From assembly GCF_024713975.1 (NCBI RefSeq), contig NC_091112.1, forward strand, positions 9,966,001-10,030,000: DNA of 64,000 bases, given 5' to 3'. Both the position numbers and the translations under genes were made by a program. Source of the DNA: Paralichthys olivaceus (taxonomy: Eukaryota > Chordata > Actinopteri > Pleuronectiformes > Paralichthyidae). Below are positions 13,982 to 26,116 of the stretch, piece after piece. The first letter of the stretch is position 1. Every line of letters begins with the position of its first letter. The notes beneath the pieces were generated by a model. It saw nothing but the letters and a program-made list of their open reading frames with translations. It had not been told where the DNA came from and did no database searches.

Positions 13982-16249
13982 AAGTGTCCAGAGCAGTTGG
14001 ACTAATGATAATTTCTTTAAAAGCATAAATAATGCATTATTAAAAGCTGCAACAGATTGGAAAGCACTAAAGTGTTCTCTGATGCGTTCAGTTATTGAAG
14101 CAGGGTGTGTTTGTTTAAGTTTACACTCAAATGGATGGATGGATGGGCCAACAGGCCTTCTTGCCTTTTAGACTCACCATAGACTGCATACAAAGATGGA
14201 CAAAAAGTGAAGTGTCCTGATCGCGCCTGGTGGCAGGCTGCAGAAGAGGTCATAAATCTCACCTGCTCCATATTAATGGATAGGACATGGGTCAAGCTAA
14301 ATCGTCATAGTACACATCAATTACACTTTTCTTTAAGTCTGCTTTAAGACTGATTGGTTGAGCAAGTGTATCAGCGACACCTACCACAATTATCCCTAAT
14401 CATTACTGCACAAACTCTGGCTCCAAGATGGCACTGTTCAGATATTTGAGCTTAATTTCCTGGATAGCGTAAGGAAGTGGAGACGTGTCGTCTAACCACT
14501 ATCTATCTGTGTTGTGGACTTCTCAAGAGCCACTAAAGACATCTTCCAACTAATTTCACAAGCTGAGTAGTGCTCCTAATGGCAAGTAAAGTCATCCCAG
14601 GTTTTAATTCATTCTAGCACAGAGCTCATCATATAAGTATTACTTTTAAAGACATTTTCTCCAACTTTCTCATTCAGATGATACTGTTCAAGCTCCGAGT
14701 CTAACAGCTCCACGGTACGCCCATGAATAATTTGGCCCTTCATCTCTGCTCCACCTTCATAAGACATGAATAATAAATGAACGGTATATTGTCACCCTCC
14801 TTAGAACCAATCAATCACCCTGGCTGGTCAGTGCTTGGTCATGACTCTTTTGCCGGCACATCCACATGTACTATTACTGTATATTCAGGCTGCATGGGGT
14901 CCAGGGGAATCTGTCCGAGCCAACATCAAGTCACAACCTCTTGGGTTTCTGCTGTGCTGGAATTAGTGGGCACTGTGTGGTATGCCCTGATCAGAGACTG
15001 GTGGCATCGACTGGAGTTACGTGGACACAGAGGGCCTGCAAGGATGGATTACTATGGGAACAACAGGCCCAGTGACAGACTGTATGTGGCGCTGTCTATG
15101 ACAAAAATGGATGAGGGGTTAAAGGTGAGGGGAAACACTGAAATCAATCACAAACACACAGACACTGCACATACATGAAGACAAACACGCCAATGACAGG
15201 ACTTCATTACTTAAATAATCATATAGACGTACATAGAAACAGGACATTAATTACTACAATTAAGATCTTTCATTACTTAATTCAATATATTATATTTTCT
15301 GTTGAATAAAATTGTAAACCTCATATATTAGAGTCTTACACTGTTAGTCAGAAAACAATTGACTTTGACAAACATCAGCCCATCCTTTTTTGGACTATTT
15401 TCAAATGATTTTAAAGCTATAAATAATGATTTAAAGAAATCAATATATGCAGGAACCCAAATCTTAGATGTCTAAACTATGCAGATATTTGGAAGCCTCT
15501 GCATTTTGTCATAACCCAAACTATCTTGCTGGACTGCGGCTGCTTGTACAAACTTTAGCGGACTTAACCAGCTCAGACAAGCAGAGCAACCCTCCTGCTG
15601 ACATTGTACGTTTACTGTAGTTGAAACAAAGCGAAGGGATTCAAAGGTGACAAAGAGGTCTTGTGATTTTACTGTGAATGGCGGAAGGGACCAGAACAGG
15701 ACAACAACGCACTTAACATTTCAAATGGTCATGCATCATTTGAACCAGAGCCTGGTGAGTACATGAACCTGCAGTGTGTCCAAGGAAACAGATCAGGTTG
15801 GCGAGCAAAGGAATTTCCTCATAGTGAGTATTTCTGGGAAAAACTATTTCTCTTTTCAAGAGTGTTACGACCCCTGCTGCTTTTCAGAGAAGAGGAGAGG
15901 AGAGGAAAGGAGAGGCTGTGTGCAAGTTGTGAATTATCATACAGTTGATGGACTGGCAGGAGAGAGTGTTTGATCCAGAGGAGACGTGAAACAGTTCATC
16001 ATAATGTAACCTGAGCTGTTCAGTGGGCAGGATGTTAAATCTCCCAAAACCTTTGTGTCGCAGAGGAATCTGTCTGTGTGAGGCTGCATCTTATGTGCAG
16101 CTGTGACAGAAATAAGGAGGGTTGAGAAGTGTGGTGGGACTTAAGTGGACGCCTACTGAGAGACATTATTGTGGAGAGCTGTCTCACCTCTTTTCCAAAC
16201 ACACTCCAACACACACCTGCGAGAGGGAAGCAGCGCATCTGTTCCTGCA

Positions 16250-16480
16250 TTCGCGGTTACAATTTAGGACTAATTAAAGGATCTGGGGAAGTTAGCGCAG
16301 CGCTCTACACAGCAGTGTACAGCTCAATTTAATTACAATAGATCAACGCCGCCTTAATGGAGCTTCATTGTGCAAGGAATTTGCCTCGCACATGATACAG
16401 CTCCCAGCATGGTGAGCAATTCACGTGTAATTAATCAAAACAAATGCACAGCTCAGGGTAATATCATATCATGGGAATGA
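16250..16480. other. possible conserved non-coding element
   Basis: This is a stretch of balanced composition without simple repeats or open frames. It is rich in homeodomain-type ATTA/TAAT cores (taattaaagg, aatttaattac, gtaattaatc) close to an E-box-like CACGTG within tcacgtgtaa. It lies 1.7-2 kb inside kcnq4 intron 1. The look is that of a vertebrate enhancer, but conservation cannot be judged from one sequence. Confidence 0.25.
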
Positions 16481-18228
16481 TGTGTTCAGGTAAGACATAT
16501 GTGCACCCAAGATATTTCATGTCAGAGTGCACACCTAGTTTTAGTCTCAGGTACAGACATTAAAAGACCATCACAGAGGCAGCTCGCTTCCAAAGTCAGT
16601 CCCGCTCCATCTATGAGGCCGTGGCATCTGAAACATGATCTGGGCACCTCCAGGCGCCTGCCCTGCCTCAGTCAGAGAAATAACAATGGCAGAGCTGCCA
16701 TTCACTCTGACACCATGTAATGCCAGGAAGAATGTCACCAACAACCACCAAGAAAAGGCCATGGCTCTAAATGAGAAAATCCCATAGGGGCAGCACATGT
16801 TGTTCTGTGTGCGCTACAAAGACATGTTTGCAATCTCAATGGGAATGAAAAGGGAGAATACAGACAGTGTAAGAAAGTGAGATCAGCAGAGGCTAGAGTT
16901 TGCCGACCTGCACTCACTAATGTGCCAACAGTGTATGAAGAGATCACATGCGATTCGTGGCCCTGTGGTGGGATTTCCCTTCCCTATAAACATGATGATG
17001 GCATTGGCAGGGGGACAGCTGCACTTGTCTAAACAACAGCACAGAAACACTGCCCTGGTCCAAGGAGCTCCCACACATAATGCTCTGTCCACACTGTGCC
17101 AGACTCAGACACTGCTGGAAGACAGCTGCTGGTGCACAACTGTACCGGCCTTCACTTAAGAAGGAACTGAAACATACTTAGTCGAGGGTAAAAACACAGT
17201 AAGTGAACTTTGACTTAAAAGGACGCCTGTCATTTACACCACGCTGTTTTCACAAAGTTATTTGAGAAGTTAAATTAAATCTGAGGCTGATTTAATAAAA
17301 CGAAAAGTCAATGCAATTTAAGTTATATCTGTTAAAAGTTTGCAGATTCCTCCACTAAAATGATCATGATACATGTTTATTCTGTGTTGGCCTGATGAAA
17401 ATACTTTTAATATATGTCTAATAATTTTCTCTAATGTTGTTCTTTCACTTAACCCGTAAACCTTTGGGCTATCTTAAATTATTCCAAGGGACATACATGA
17501 GGGGGTCCCCTAGAATATTTACCTCTGTCCTAATTAAATAAGAACCGAATGCTTTACATGTTGGTCCTGAACTGTTGGTTTCTCAGAGGGAAGCAGGCAC
17601 TACCAGTGAGCTCACACTTTCCCAGTGTTTACATGTTGTATACATTATCGAGCACATGGGACAGACACAGTTTAACACAGAAGAGGGGGACTTGCTTTAG
17701 TTTGACGTGCATGTTCTTAATTGGGGAGGTTTTTACTTGTTGGGTGAATAAGCTCTCACATACAGTGGGCTGAAGTCCTTTTTTATCTGTAATGTTGCAA
17801 CAAGCAACTCCAGTCTAGTCTCATTGTCATATGTGAGCGTGTCTGTCATTACTTCAATCAATGCAATCCGCAGGTTTCAACCATGTTTAGAGGATTTTTT
17901 TCAGATGCCAATTATCCCCTGTGGATTTGAATGATTTCAATTTAACCTCCAAGATCCCCCTGATGACTTAGTCATCTAATGAGAGGGAATTGAACGCTGC
18001 ACCCCGTGTTGAGATGATGTATGGATGTCTGGCATATGACCGTGCTAATTGCAGCATAAGCAACTCTGCCTGGTTAATTGGAGAATTCTGCAGATGACTG
18101 TTGGTGTAAACTGATTATAACACATGAAACAAGTCAGGTGGAGCTTCTCTGGCAGCACGTGGCTTCATTCACTAACTTCATGAGACTTTATTATTATTTA
18201 TTTATTACAGGGATTGTGGTAAACTTAC

Positions 18229-18530
18229 ATGAACGCATGGTAGATGAACGCCCATCCTCTCGGCCTCTCCAGCACGTTGTACAGACAGTTCTGTAACTTT
18301 CTGAAGCGCTTGCTTGAGGCGGATGTGTTGGCCCGGGGTCCCGGCGGCCCCGGCAGCGGGGTGCCCAGCAGACCCGTGCGGTGGGACGGGTGCCCGCGCT
18401 CCGGGGTGGACGGCTCGCTCCGCTCCGTGTGCACAGCGGTGAGAGCGACGAACTCGACCCGCCTGTCGTCGCTCGGAGCCGTGGGCGTCAGCATTCTGAT
18501 GCCGCCGTTGTTCGACGGGCTTCCCAACAT
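18229..18530 (-). CDS. kcnq4: kcnq4 exon 1: voltage-gated K+ channel Kv7.4, N-terminus (partial)
   Basis: KCNQ4 (Kv7.4) is a plasma-membrane voltage-gated potassium channel carrying M-type current in hair cells, neurons and smooth muscle. Only its cytoplasmic N-terminus is here: 100 codons plus two bases. The end contains [12 protein letters not shown], the invariant KCNQ segment just before helix S1. The upstream VEFVALTAV and GLLGTPLPG match the KCNQ4 N-terminus rather than KCNQ2, 3 or 5, although FIYHAF resembles KCNQ2/5. The exon ends in phase 2 at a GTAAG donor (18228-18224), which fits the next residue being Ile. I chose the ATG at 18530 because the frame is otherwise open only from a GTG (18569) just after an in-frame TGA. 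A second in-frame ATG follows 12 codons later. The exon is GC-rich, and its neighbour nfyc supports the identity. Confidence 0.88.
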
Positions 18531-19480
18531 CCTCAGCCCCGCAGCGATCTGAAACTGTGGTTTGGACACTTCTCACTGGATCATCGGGGGCGCACGGCAA
18601 AGTTTCGACCGAGAGTCATAGTCCGTTTGGTCAAAGTGGACTCAAAAGTGGTTTCACCGATCAGAGCACAGGAGCCAGGATCATCTCCGACAGTCTGGTT
18701 TGTTAAAAGTTATCTGCGAATCACTGAATCGCAGAAGAAAAGATGCGCGATACTTGGACAAGTGAGAGGCGCTGAAACGTGACCTTCAGCGATCATTGTC
18801 AGGAGTCAGATAAGAGGGGATAATAAACGAGGTGCAGAGAAGTCATCACACGTGCCAGGTCCCAGAAAAATAGGCTATTAACGTGTGCTGCTAATGACCT
18901 GCTAATGACCTGCCATCACTTTGCAGAAATAACAACCTCGCTCAAAGTAAACCACCCTAGAAATACACTTTAAACATGCAACTCACAAAGCAAGTGCGCA
19001 CAGTGGCCGTGCAGCGGATCTGTGCCATCCCTAAACAAACTCCACCCGCCACAATTGCTTCATTAAGTTCGTCCCTGCAGTTTCTACAGTTTTAATTGGC
19101 AGATTGAAGCCCGTCCCCGGCCGCCATCATCAGCCTGCTCTCCTCTCCTCATGTTGTGCGTCTGTGTGCTCCAGCAGCGCTCCTCCGCTCCGGCAGGCGG
19201 GGTGCAGCGTGCAGCGCGCAGAAGTGAAGCCCATCTGTGCCGTGATGTCAAAAGAGTCGCAGGCGACCAACTCCACAGAAAGGTGTTGTGAGAAGGTCAC
19301 ACCAACGCGATGTCTGCATCCGTTTTCTTTTTTAGTAAAGCGCGTATAAGAGTGGGTGGAATAAACCTCTCCTCTCCCGTTGAGAAGACGCGCAAGGAGC
19401 AAAGGGAGGCGAGGGGTTGGAGGAGGCGCACGGGATGAGTGTGAGCATGGGGATGCGTGCAGTGACGGTGAGATGCACCG
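18531..19480 (-). promoter_or_regulatory. kcnq4: kcnq4 5' UTR and probable promoter region
   Basis: This is the sequence upstream of the kcnq4 ATG. Two GC/CpG-richer patches (through about 18620, and 19100-19460) contrast with the AT-rich flanks, as is usual at vertebrate promoters. No TATA box or transcription start could be fixed. An 11-bp tandem duplication (GCTAATGACCT twice) lies at 18890-18911. Confidence 0.4.
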
Positions 19481-22400
19481 GACACTTTTCTTTTTTTTTA
19501 CTGAGGGAATGAGAGGTCTCTGTCAGAGCTGATAACTTTGATAAGAACTTTTGCTTGTGCACTGATCACTTCTGCACAATTACTACGAAGTCATGGTGAC
19601 AGCAGTTTGTTGGTTCCACCCGTGTTTATATGGGACAGGGCTTGAAACCATGGCTACAGCAGAGACAGGTGCAGGGGTGAGGGTGGGGGAGTGCACAGCA
19701 ACAATGACCACCACTGCTGCCTCCTCCTCCTCCTCATGTGGACAGAGCTTTTCTAAATCTATGACTCTGACACACAACCAGTTTGTGGTTATGACACAAA
19801 TCCTGCGGTTATAGCGCACAGGGCCCTGCAGAGAGCTCACCTGTCAGAGGGCCCTCGGAGGAATCCATCGTGAGGGGTTCCCCCGAACTCCTGCTGCACG
19901 GCCTCATTGTCTCATCTGACCAACCACAGTGACACCAGCAAATGCCGAGATAGTAGCATAATGTGTGTTTGAACTGATACACCTCTGCTCCGCTGGATCA
20001 GAAAGTCAAACGTAAACCTGGAGGTAGGTTGAATCTGGGTTAGAAGAAGATAAGAGGGAGTTGGGGCTTCTTAAACATTTTCAAAACAAACAATACATTT
20101 GCTCTTTTTCCACAATCATATCACTCAGGCATCTGCTCAAGTAAACTGAATGAAATGAAATCTAAGCAAAACCTATGATCGATAGTCAAAAATAAAATGT
20201 TTATTATTGTGTGCTCTGCACCAAGCAGAGAAAGTGACCGTGTGCCTCAGACATGTGTTTGGCATTGTGTATGTTTTACAGTGTTCCATAACAACATCAG
20301 AGGCGGCTTACTCATGCTAAGTATGTGCGTTCCTGTCCACTGTGACTGCAGCTCTGTGGAACATGTAGGTCTGTGGAATGACATGTGGGAATGCGGCTGC
20401 AGTCTCTCACAAGTCACAAATCTAGACATTATTCCCAGGCTCCACTTCCCATTACATAACTTTTCATTACTAATCCTTAACGCTTGACTTTGTGTCACAC
20501 ATATAGATTAAAATGGAATTAACCTTTTCACACTACAATGTAGTTTACAGGACACACATTTTAAATGAACTTATTATAAATATAATAACAAGCTGAAATA
20601 CTATTATTTGTATTATAAAGGACCTTACCTAACTTTTCCTTTTTAACATGAATTAATTCAACAGTACTGACAATAAAAATTATTTAAAATAAAACTTTTC
20701 GAAACACACTGTGTGTCTCTGCTCAAAGCTATAGAGAAAACATTGAACAAAGAATGACTTAAATGTGCACTTTACTGAATCAGGGATTGTGCATGGATGT
20801 TGGACTTGCAATTGGCCCCTCTGTGTAAACTGTGGCCCCTTTATGGCCCCTGATTTAGAAAAATCGAGATCCGGCACTGACTCATTCTATGATGAAATAG
20901 TAAACAAATTCTTCTTAATAACTCAACTTTAGATGTTCTTATTTTCTGAAAAATTTTACAGTAATGTAGATACTGTGCTGGCATTAGTATTAAAACATGT
21001 AAACAAATCTGGATCATGATGAGAGGAACATAAATCTACTTGTAAATAAAACTTGCAGTATACTATCTGAACTTAATCGATATTGTGAAAATGTAAGGAC
21101 TGGGCTTGTAAAAGGGACAGAGTTGAAAGTAACACTTCCTCAAATCAAAGGTGAGAGAAATATTTCTGCCTTGTTGGAGAGCAACACAGATGTAAACAAC
21201 AGAAAGAGGGATCTAATTCAGAATGATCGTCATCTCACAGAAGAGTCCTTTGAATCCTAACTACCCCACAATGAAAGGAGGAGAACATCAACACAGCAAC
21301 ATCCTGTAGTCGGAATCTCCCACTACAACCCCCCCTCTCTGTGAGAGTGGTAACTGCTCCTCCTCCCGTTTGTGTTGCCTCTCCTCTCTGTGGCTCAGCA
21401 GTCCAAATGAGGCCCGGCGACGGCCAAGGAAGAAGGTGTTGATGGACAGAGGAGCCCTGCTTGTACCCTCTGGGATTTACATCAAAGTTGCACTGAGGCA
21501 AAGCCACGCTCCCCCTCACAGCACCAGCCCTGCTCCAGTGTTACTTTCATTCAGTTGTGCCAGGCAGGGGGGATCCAACACGATCTCTGGGCTAAAGGCC
21601 GCTGTGTGACAACACACGACAGCTGAACAAGGTCAATGACTATAAAAATGTGAATGTGGAACAGGCGGTTCAATGCACAAATGCACTATGAGGAGCTCAC
21701 ACATTCGTATAAACAGATTCTGTGGCACTCATCAACAACTTGTGTACCAAGGGTGGAATTACAGGCAGGGATGACCCATAGGGGACCACAGGGGCCCGGC
21801 ATTAGAAGGCGAACTGTTGTGTTCTCTTGAAGCCCACCTCTTCCATCTCTGTTGTTTTTCCACTGCACTCCTCACTCCGAGCATTCACTCACGCCCCACA
21901 GAGCCCACTGAGCTGCTGGAGTCGACAGCCACTCAGGGGGAACTTTAAAAATACTCACATCAGCAATTGTGTACTACATATAGTACAGTGCAAATTCAGT
22001 CCGTACGACCCCCACCACCCTTATGTTTCCGCTACGCACTCTGACGTTTACTTACACTCCTTAATGGCTTTCCCACCCCGCACTCTTGTTTGCCTTCATT
22101 TTCTCTTCTGGTGTTTTATCTGCTTCCCTCTCTTTAACACACATTTTATTTTTCTAATAGAAGACTTCAGAGTGAAGAAGGAAGCAGGGAGGGTCGGATG
22201 AGTTGTTGAGACACTGTCTGTCATGGGTTATTGTTGTTGTGATTAGTCTGGTTATAATTTTTGGAGAGATGAAATGACACTGCCTCAAACAGTCCTGGTT
22301 GGGAGTGAGAACCTCCTGCTGAGCACCACACCCCAAATTTCATGTAGATGCTGTAAAAATGTCAACTGACAGGAAGCAGCTTGACCTACGTTCATCAATG

Positions 22401-24821
22401 TGATGCTCTGAGCAACATGAATGAGTCAAGTGTCCGACACAACACACAGTGACTCATAAAAGGAGTCAGGAAGTTACAGTAAGTCGGGTAGAGACCTTGC
22501 TCAGTGGCTCATTCATGAGCGCTCTAAAGCCCCTTTGTAGCTCTCCACCACTCTCAGTGCTTTTAACAGAGCTGACTGAGCAGCCAGCTTCTCCTGCATG
22601 TTACTGACGACCATTCAGAGAGGTGGAGGGGCACTGCAGCGTAGACACTACCTCACCTCTGTCCAGCAAAAACAACCTCAACCCATACAACTCTGAGCTA
22701 TTAAAAGACGTTAGTCTAGAAGTGAATATGCACTGAATTATTATACAGACACACTAATGAAGTCCATGTGTTTGACAGTATGATGCAGGTGTTTGGAAAA
22801 AACCGCCAGGAAATTCAAAGAATGCAGTTTGTTTTAAAGTTGCAATTTAGTTGTAAATTTAAGTAAAATAAATATTTTAAATATTTTATTCAAGCCATTT
22901 GTATTTTGTGGGGCTGATGTTATTTGGCTAGTTCACAGATGTTGATATGAAACCATCATGACAAAGACATGCGACTGAGGCTTGAAATTTAGCAGTTTCA
23001 CTATAAACTTTATAAATAACTATAAAGAAAAAGCAAAAGCAGAGGTTAAATTCTGAATTTTTTTTTTTACGTAAAATGCAAACAGAAATGCACATCCTTT
23101 CTGCAGTGTTCGTAACAGCATGTGCGAATGCAGATACTGATATCTGTGTCTGTGAAAGGCTGATATTCGATAAATCATTCCGGCTCTATGAATTCATTTA
23201 CATGATTTACCCAAACTCAAATCTGGAACAGGATCTCTGCAATTCTTTTCTTCAAAGTATTTATTACCCTTAAAAAACAATTTCTTTGATTATAAATTGA
23301 GGTAAAATAGTTTGACAGATTTTTTACGTATTTAAAGCAGGACAGTTCTGTTGCAGACTGAGCTCCTCAGCTGTTGCATTATTCTCACACAACACTGTAT
23401 TGTCAGGACCTGGGAAACAAGCTTGTATTATGGTTTGATAAACTCCCCGAAAACATCACAAAGACAGGAATAAAAACACAAACCCCTGAACATCCTCTCC
23501 TGTTTTTTTTTTTTCTTGAGTGTGAGGCCAACAACTTGTGTTGTGGCCTAATCACAAGGTCCAGGCCGCAGCCAAGCCAGTCAGCCGCAGTACCTCTGGC
23601 CGAGGTTGCCTTGATCTGACCAGACGGGCCAGCCAAGAAAAATACCACCAGACAATCCTTTTCATGCTTGACTTAAGCTCAAACACTCTCACAATCCTTG
23701 CTCCTCTCATTAGAAAGAGCCGAGCATGAGTCTGCACTCATTAATGCAGTTATTGTTTGGTGATTAAGTCGATTAAGAACTGGCCCTTCTGTTTGAGTAA
23801 TGTTTACTTGTGGCTTTGACCACCGTGGCTTACCCAGACAACTGTGTAGCAGGCGGTCACTGTGGGTGCATGCGTGGGGAAATTCATTTCTTACACAGCT
23901 ATTGATGGGAAAGCCCATCAGAGGGACACTTGACACTTTTGAACTTTGACTCTCAACGCAGACGCCATGCTATATTTGACCTTTACTTGGGCTGAAGCGG
24001 GACAGTGTGAGCTCCATGCATATCGCTGCATACCCAGTTTTTCTGTCCCCGTCATAATTACTTCCCTTCCTTTTAAGATTTCGGTGGAATAAGGAATGCA
24101 GTCTGATCTGTAGGAGCTGAGCGGTCTCCAGCCAAATAACTCGTGACTCTATTGTTAACTGCTTGCCCTTTGTGGCACATGAAGCTTTTCCAGCGCTTGA
24201 TGAGAGCAGCAGAAATAGGATTAGTGGCTTTCATATAGTCTTGTTTGGGCGGATATTGATTCCACATTTTTGCCAGACAATTGTAGAGCTGTGCACTTTG
24301 GAAAGGTCCATACTCATTAAACAATGCCCCTGGTGAAAAACTGTACACCTGTGTTTGGCAATAAATCAGGTGCCCTAGTACAGTACATCAGTCCCATGTA
24401 GTTTATTAGATCAGTGCTGCCCTCCACTGGCCATTTGGGGAAACAGCACAGGTCTCACACCAACACAATTAAAGCCACCAGAATTTCCTTGTGTGACAAT
24501 AATTCAAATGAGTCTTTCTCGCATATTTACAATTTACTAATATTATTTTAGTTCTTACTTCATACCCCTTGGATTAAAGTTATTGCAAACACAAGCAAAT
24601 GATATTTTGGGCACTGGTGGTGATATGCGTCTACCTGGAAATAGAGTAGGGGGCTGACCGGGTTGGTTCATGTCTTATCTCTAGGTGCTGAAGCATTTCT
24701 CTTCTGTCTCCCTGTCTACCAGCCACACAATAACAAGGTGGTTAACTCCCCTAAAACAGAGCAATAGACAACAAACACAGTTCAGTACTCACCGCCACAA
24801 ACTCAGAAAATACAAAACAGG
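19481..24821. other. intergenic region between nfyc 3' end and kcnq4 promoter
   Basis: I see no supported gene in this 5.3 kb. The open frames are short and without recognisable domains. A CTCF-like core (GCCCTCCACTGG) occurs at 24419-24430. A minus-strand AATAAA at 24407-24402 could be a distal nfyc polyadenylation signal. Confidence 0.5.
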
Positions 24822-25996
24822 AGTTTTAGACAAGTCATGATTTTAATTTGTTTTTCTCACAAACAAAGTTTGTTTACAAAAAGGAACGTCAAAAATAAAA
24901 AAAATTACCTATCTATTGCATGTCATGCTGGCAGTTGGAACTTCATGCAAAAATAACAAGAACATTGATAATAATCATTACTGTACAAAAAATAATGGGG
25001 AAGATATGAGGCCAAACATTTCAAAACGAAAAAGAAAAAACACTTGAAAAAATGTTCCTATAAAAACGGGGGGGTCGTTTTTTTTTTCTCTCCAGATGGA
25101 GTCATGAGTTTGTACGTGAGACTTAAACCAGGGCACAAGACCTAAAAACCACCGTAGACACGGTTGTATGAAACTGCATAGAGGCGGAGAAGAGCTTCCC
25201 CGTTCTAAAGACAGAGGGGTGAAAAAAGATAGTGAGGAGAGAAAACAAATAGAGGTGAAGCGAGGACTGATCACACAGTTAACATGAACAGGTTGAAGCC
25301 CTTACAACATAAAGTCATGCTTCCTTACTGTGGAAAATAACACAACACAGAAACTAGAGGAAATTATCATTGAAAGATTGCTGTAAAAAGTGATATCTGA
25401 GGTATATGGCTTCATTCAATTCATCAATAAATGACAAACAATGAAGAAGGGAAGATTAACGTTGTCACAGGAGGGAAAGCAGGAGGTGAAGAATGAAGAA
25501 TCCCATGGCTTCCGTCAATCAGATGCCCCAGGACCAGATCGAGTTCATAGAGACAGAAACTTTTTCCAATTCATTTCCAAACAGAGAGCAGGAAGGAAGG
25601 TGGTGGGAATAAAGCTCATAAATTTTTTTTTTTTTACTTTTTAAAAATACTTAAGTTCGGACAAAGATAAGAATAGAGTCGGTTGGTGGAGAGACAGTTG
25701 ACTGTGGCAGTAGATGAATTACGTCTTTACAGATGTGGGCGGCAGAAGTATAAAATGTATCGAAGCGTGTGATTGTGAAAGAGTCAATCAGTGTCCCTTT
25801 GGTTTCTGATCCAGTGTTCTAATTTTGTTACAAAACAATGAGTGTTACAAGATTACAGGTCCCTCATCTAAAGGAGCAGTGCTTAAAATCAAGGGTGTCG
25901 AGCATCCTTTGTCAAGATTGGTGGCATCCTTCTGCGTCACATGGGCTGGTGTGTGTCTGCGTGTTGTGTGTTTGAAGTAAAGGTTCCTGGTTGGGC
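24822..25996 (-). other. nfyc: nfyc 3' UTR (extent inferred)
   Basis: The UTR follows the nfyc stop codon. The first plausible minus-strand signal is ATTAAA (24847-24842), followed by T/GT-rich sequence (TTGTCT, TGTTTTGT), giving a UTR of about 1.15 kb. The stretch is AT-rich with homopolymer runs (T9-T13 and a G-run near 25070). A canonical AATAAA further on, at 24407-24402, is an alternative. Confidence 0.4.
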
Positions 25997-26116
25997 TCAG
26001 TCGGTGCTGACCTGCGTGGCCTGTGCATCAACTGTCTGATTGGTGGACTGAATGAACATTTGCTGGGTCAGCTCCTGTCCTGCCGGCATCGTCACCTGCT
26101 GAATCTGATACAACTG
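25997..26116 (-). CDS. nfyc: nfyc coding exon 10 (residues 317-355 and stop)
   Basis: It encodes [20 protein letters not shown], then FIQSTNQ..., and ends QVSTD with a TGA at 25999-25997. Confidence 0.96.
   Translation of the reverse strand, partial: QLYQIQQVTMPAGQELTQQMFIQSTNQTVDAQATQVSTD

Larger units (their letters stand above)
1..18228 (-). other. kcnq4: kcnq4 intron 1 (3' part missing)
   Basis: This 18.2 kb stretch lies downstream, on the minus strand, of the kcnq4 exon 1 splice donor. I looked for the next KCNQ exons (S1-S2 and later segments) and saw none. The open frames here, up to 189 codons on the minus strand at 7334-7903, are low-complexity or lack any recognisable domain. I therefore read it as first intron running off the left edge. 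It contains microsatellites, SINE-like relics, a 60-bp palindrome and a hAT-like MITE, all listed separately. The long-first-intron reading is an inference; a short exon could have been missed. Confidence 0.6.

Noticed and set aside
14777-15178. 133-codon plus-strand open frame
   Set aside because: It lies within kcnq4 intron 1 with no domain; the composition looks random.
18531-18569. N-terminal extension of kcnq4 from a GTG at 18569
   Set aside because: Vertebrate nuclear genes rarely start at GTG; the first in-frame ATG is 18530, after a TGA upstream of the GTG.
18381-18782. Plus-strand open frame across kcnq4 exon 1
   Set aside because: It is the antisense shadow of a GC-rich coding exon.
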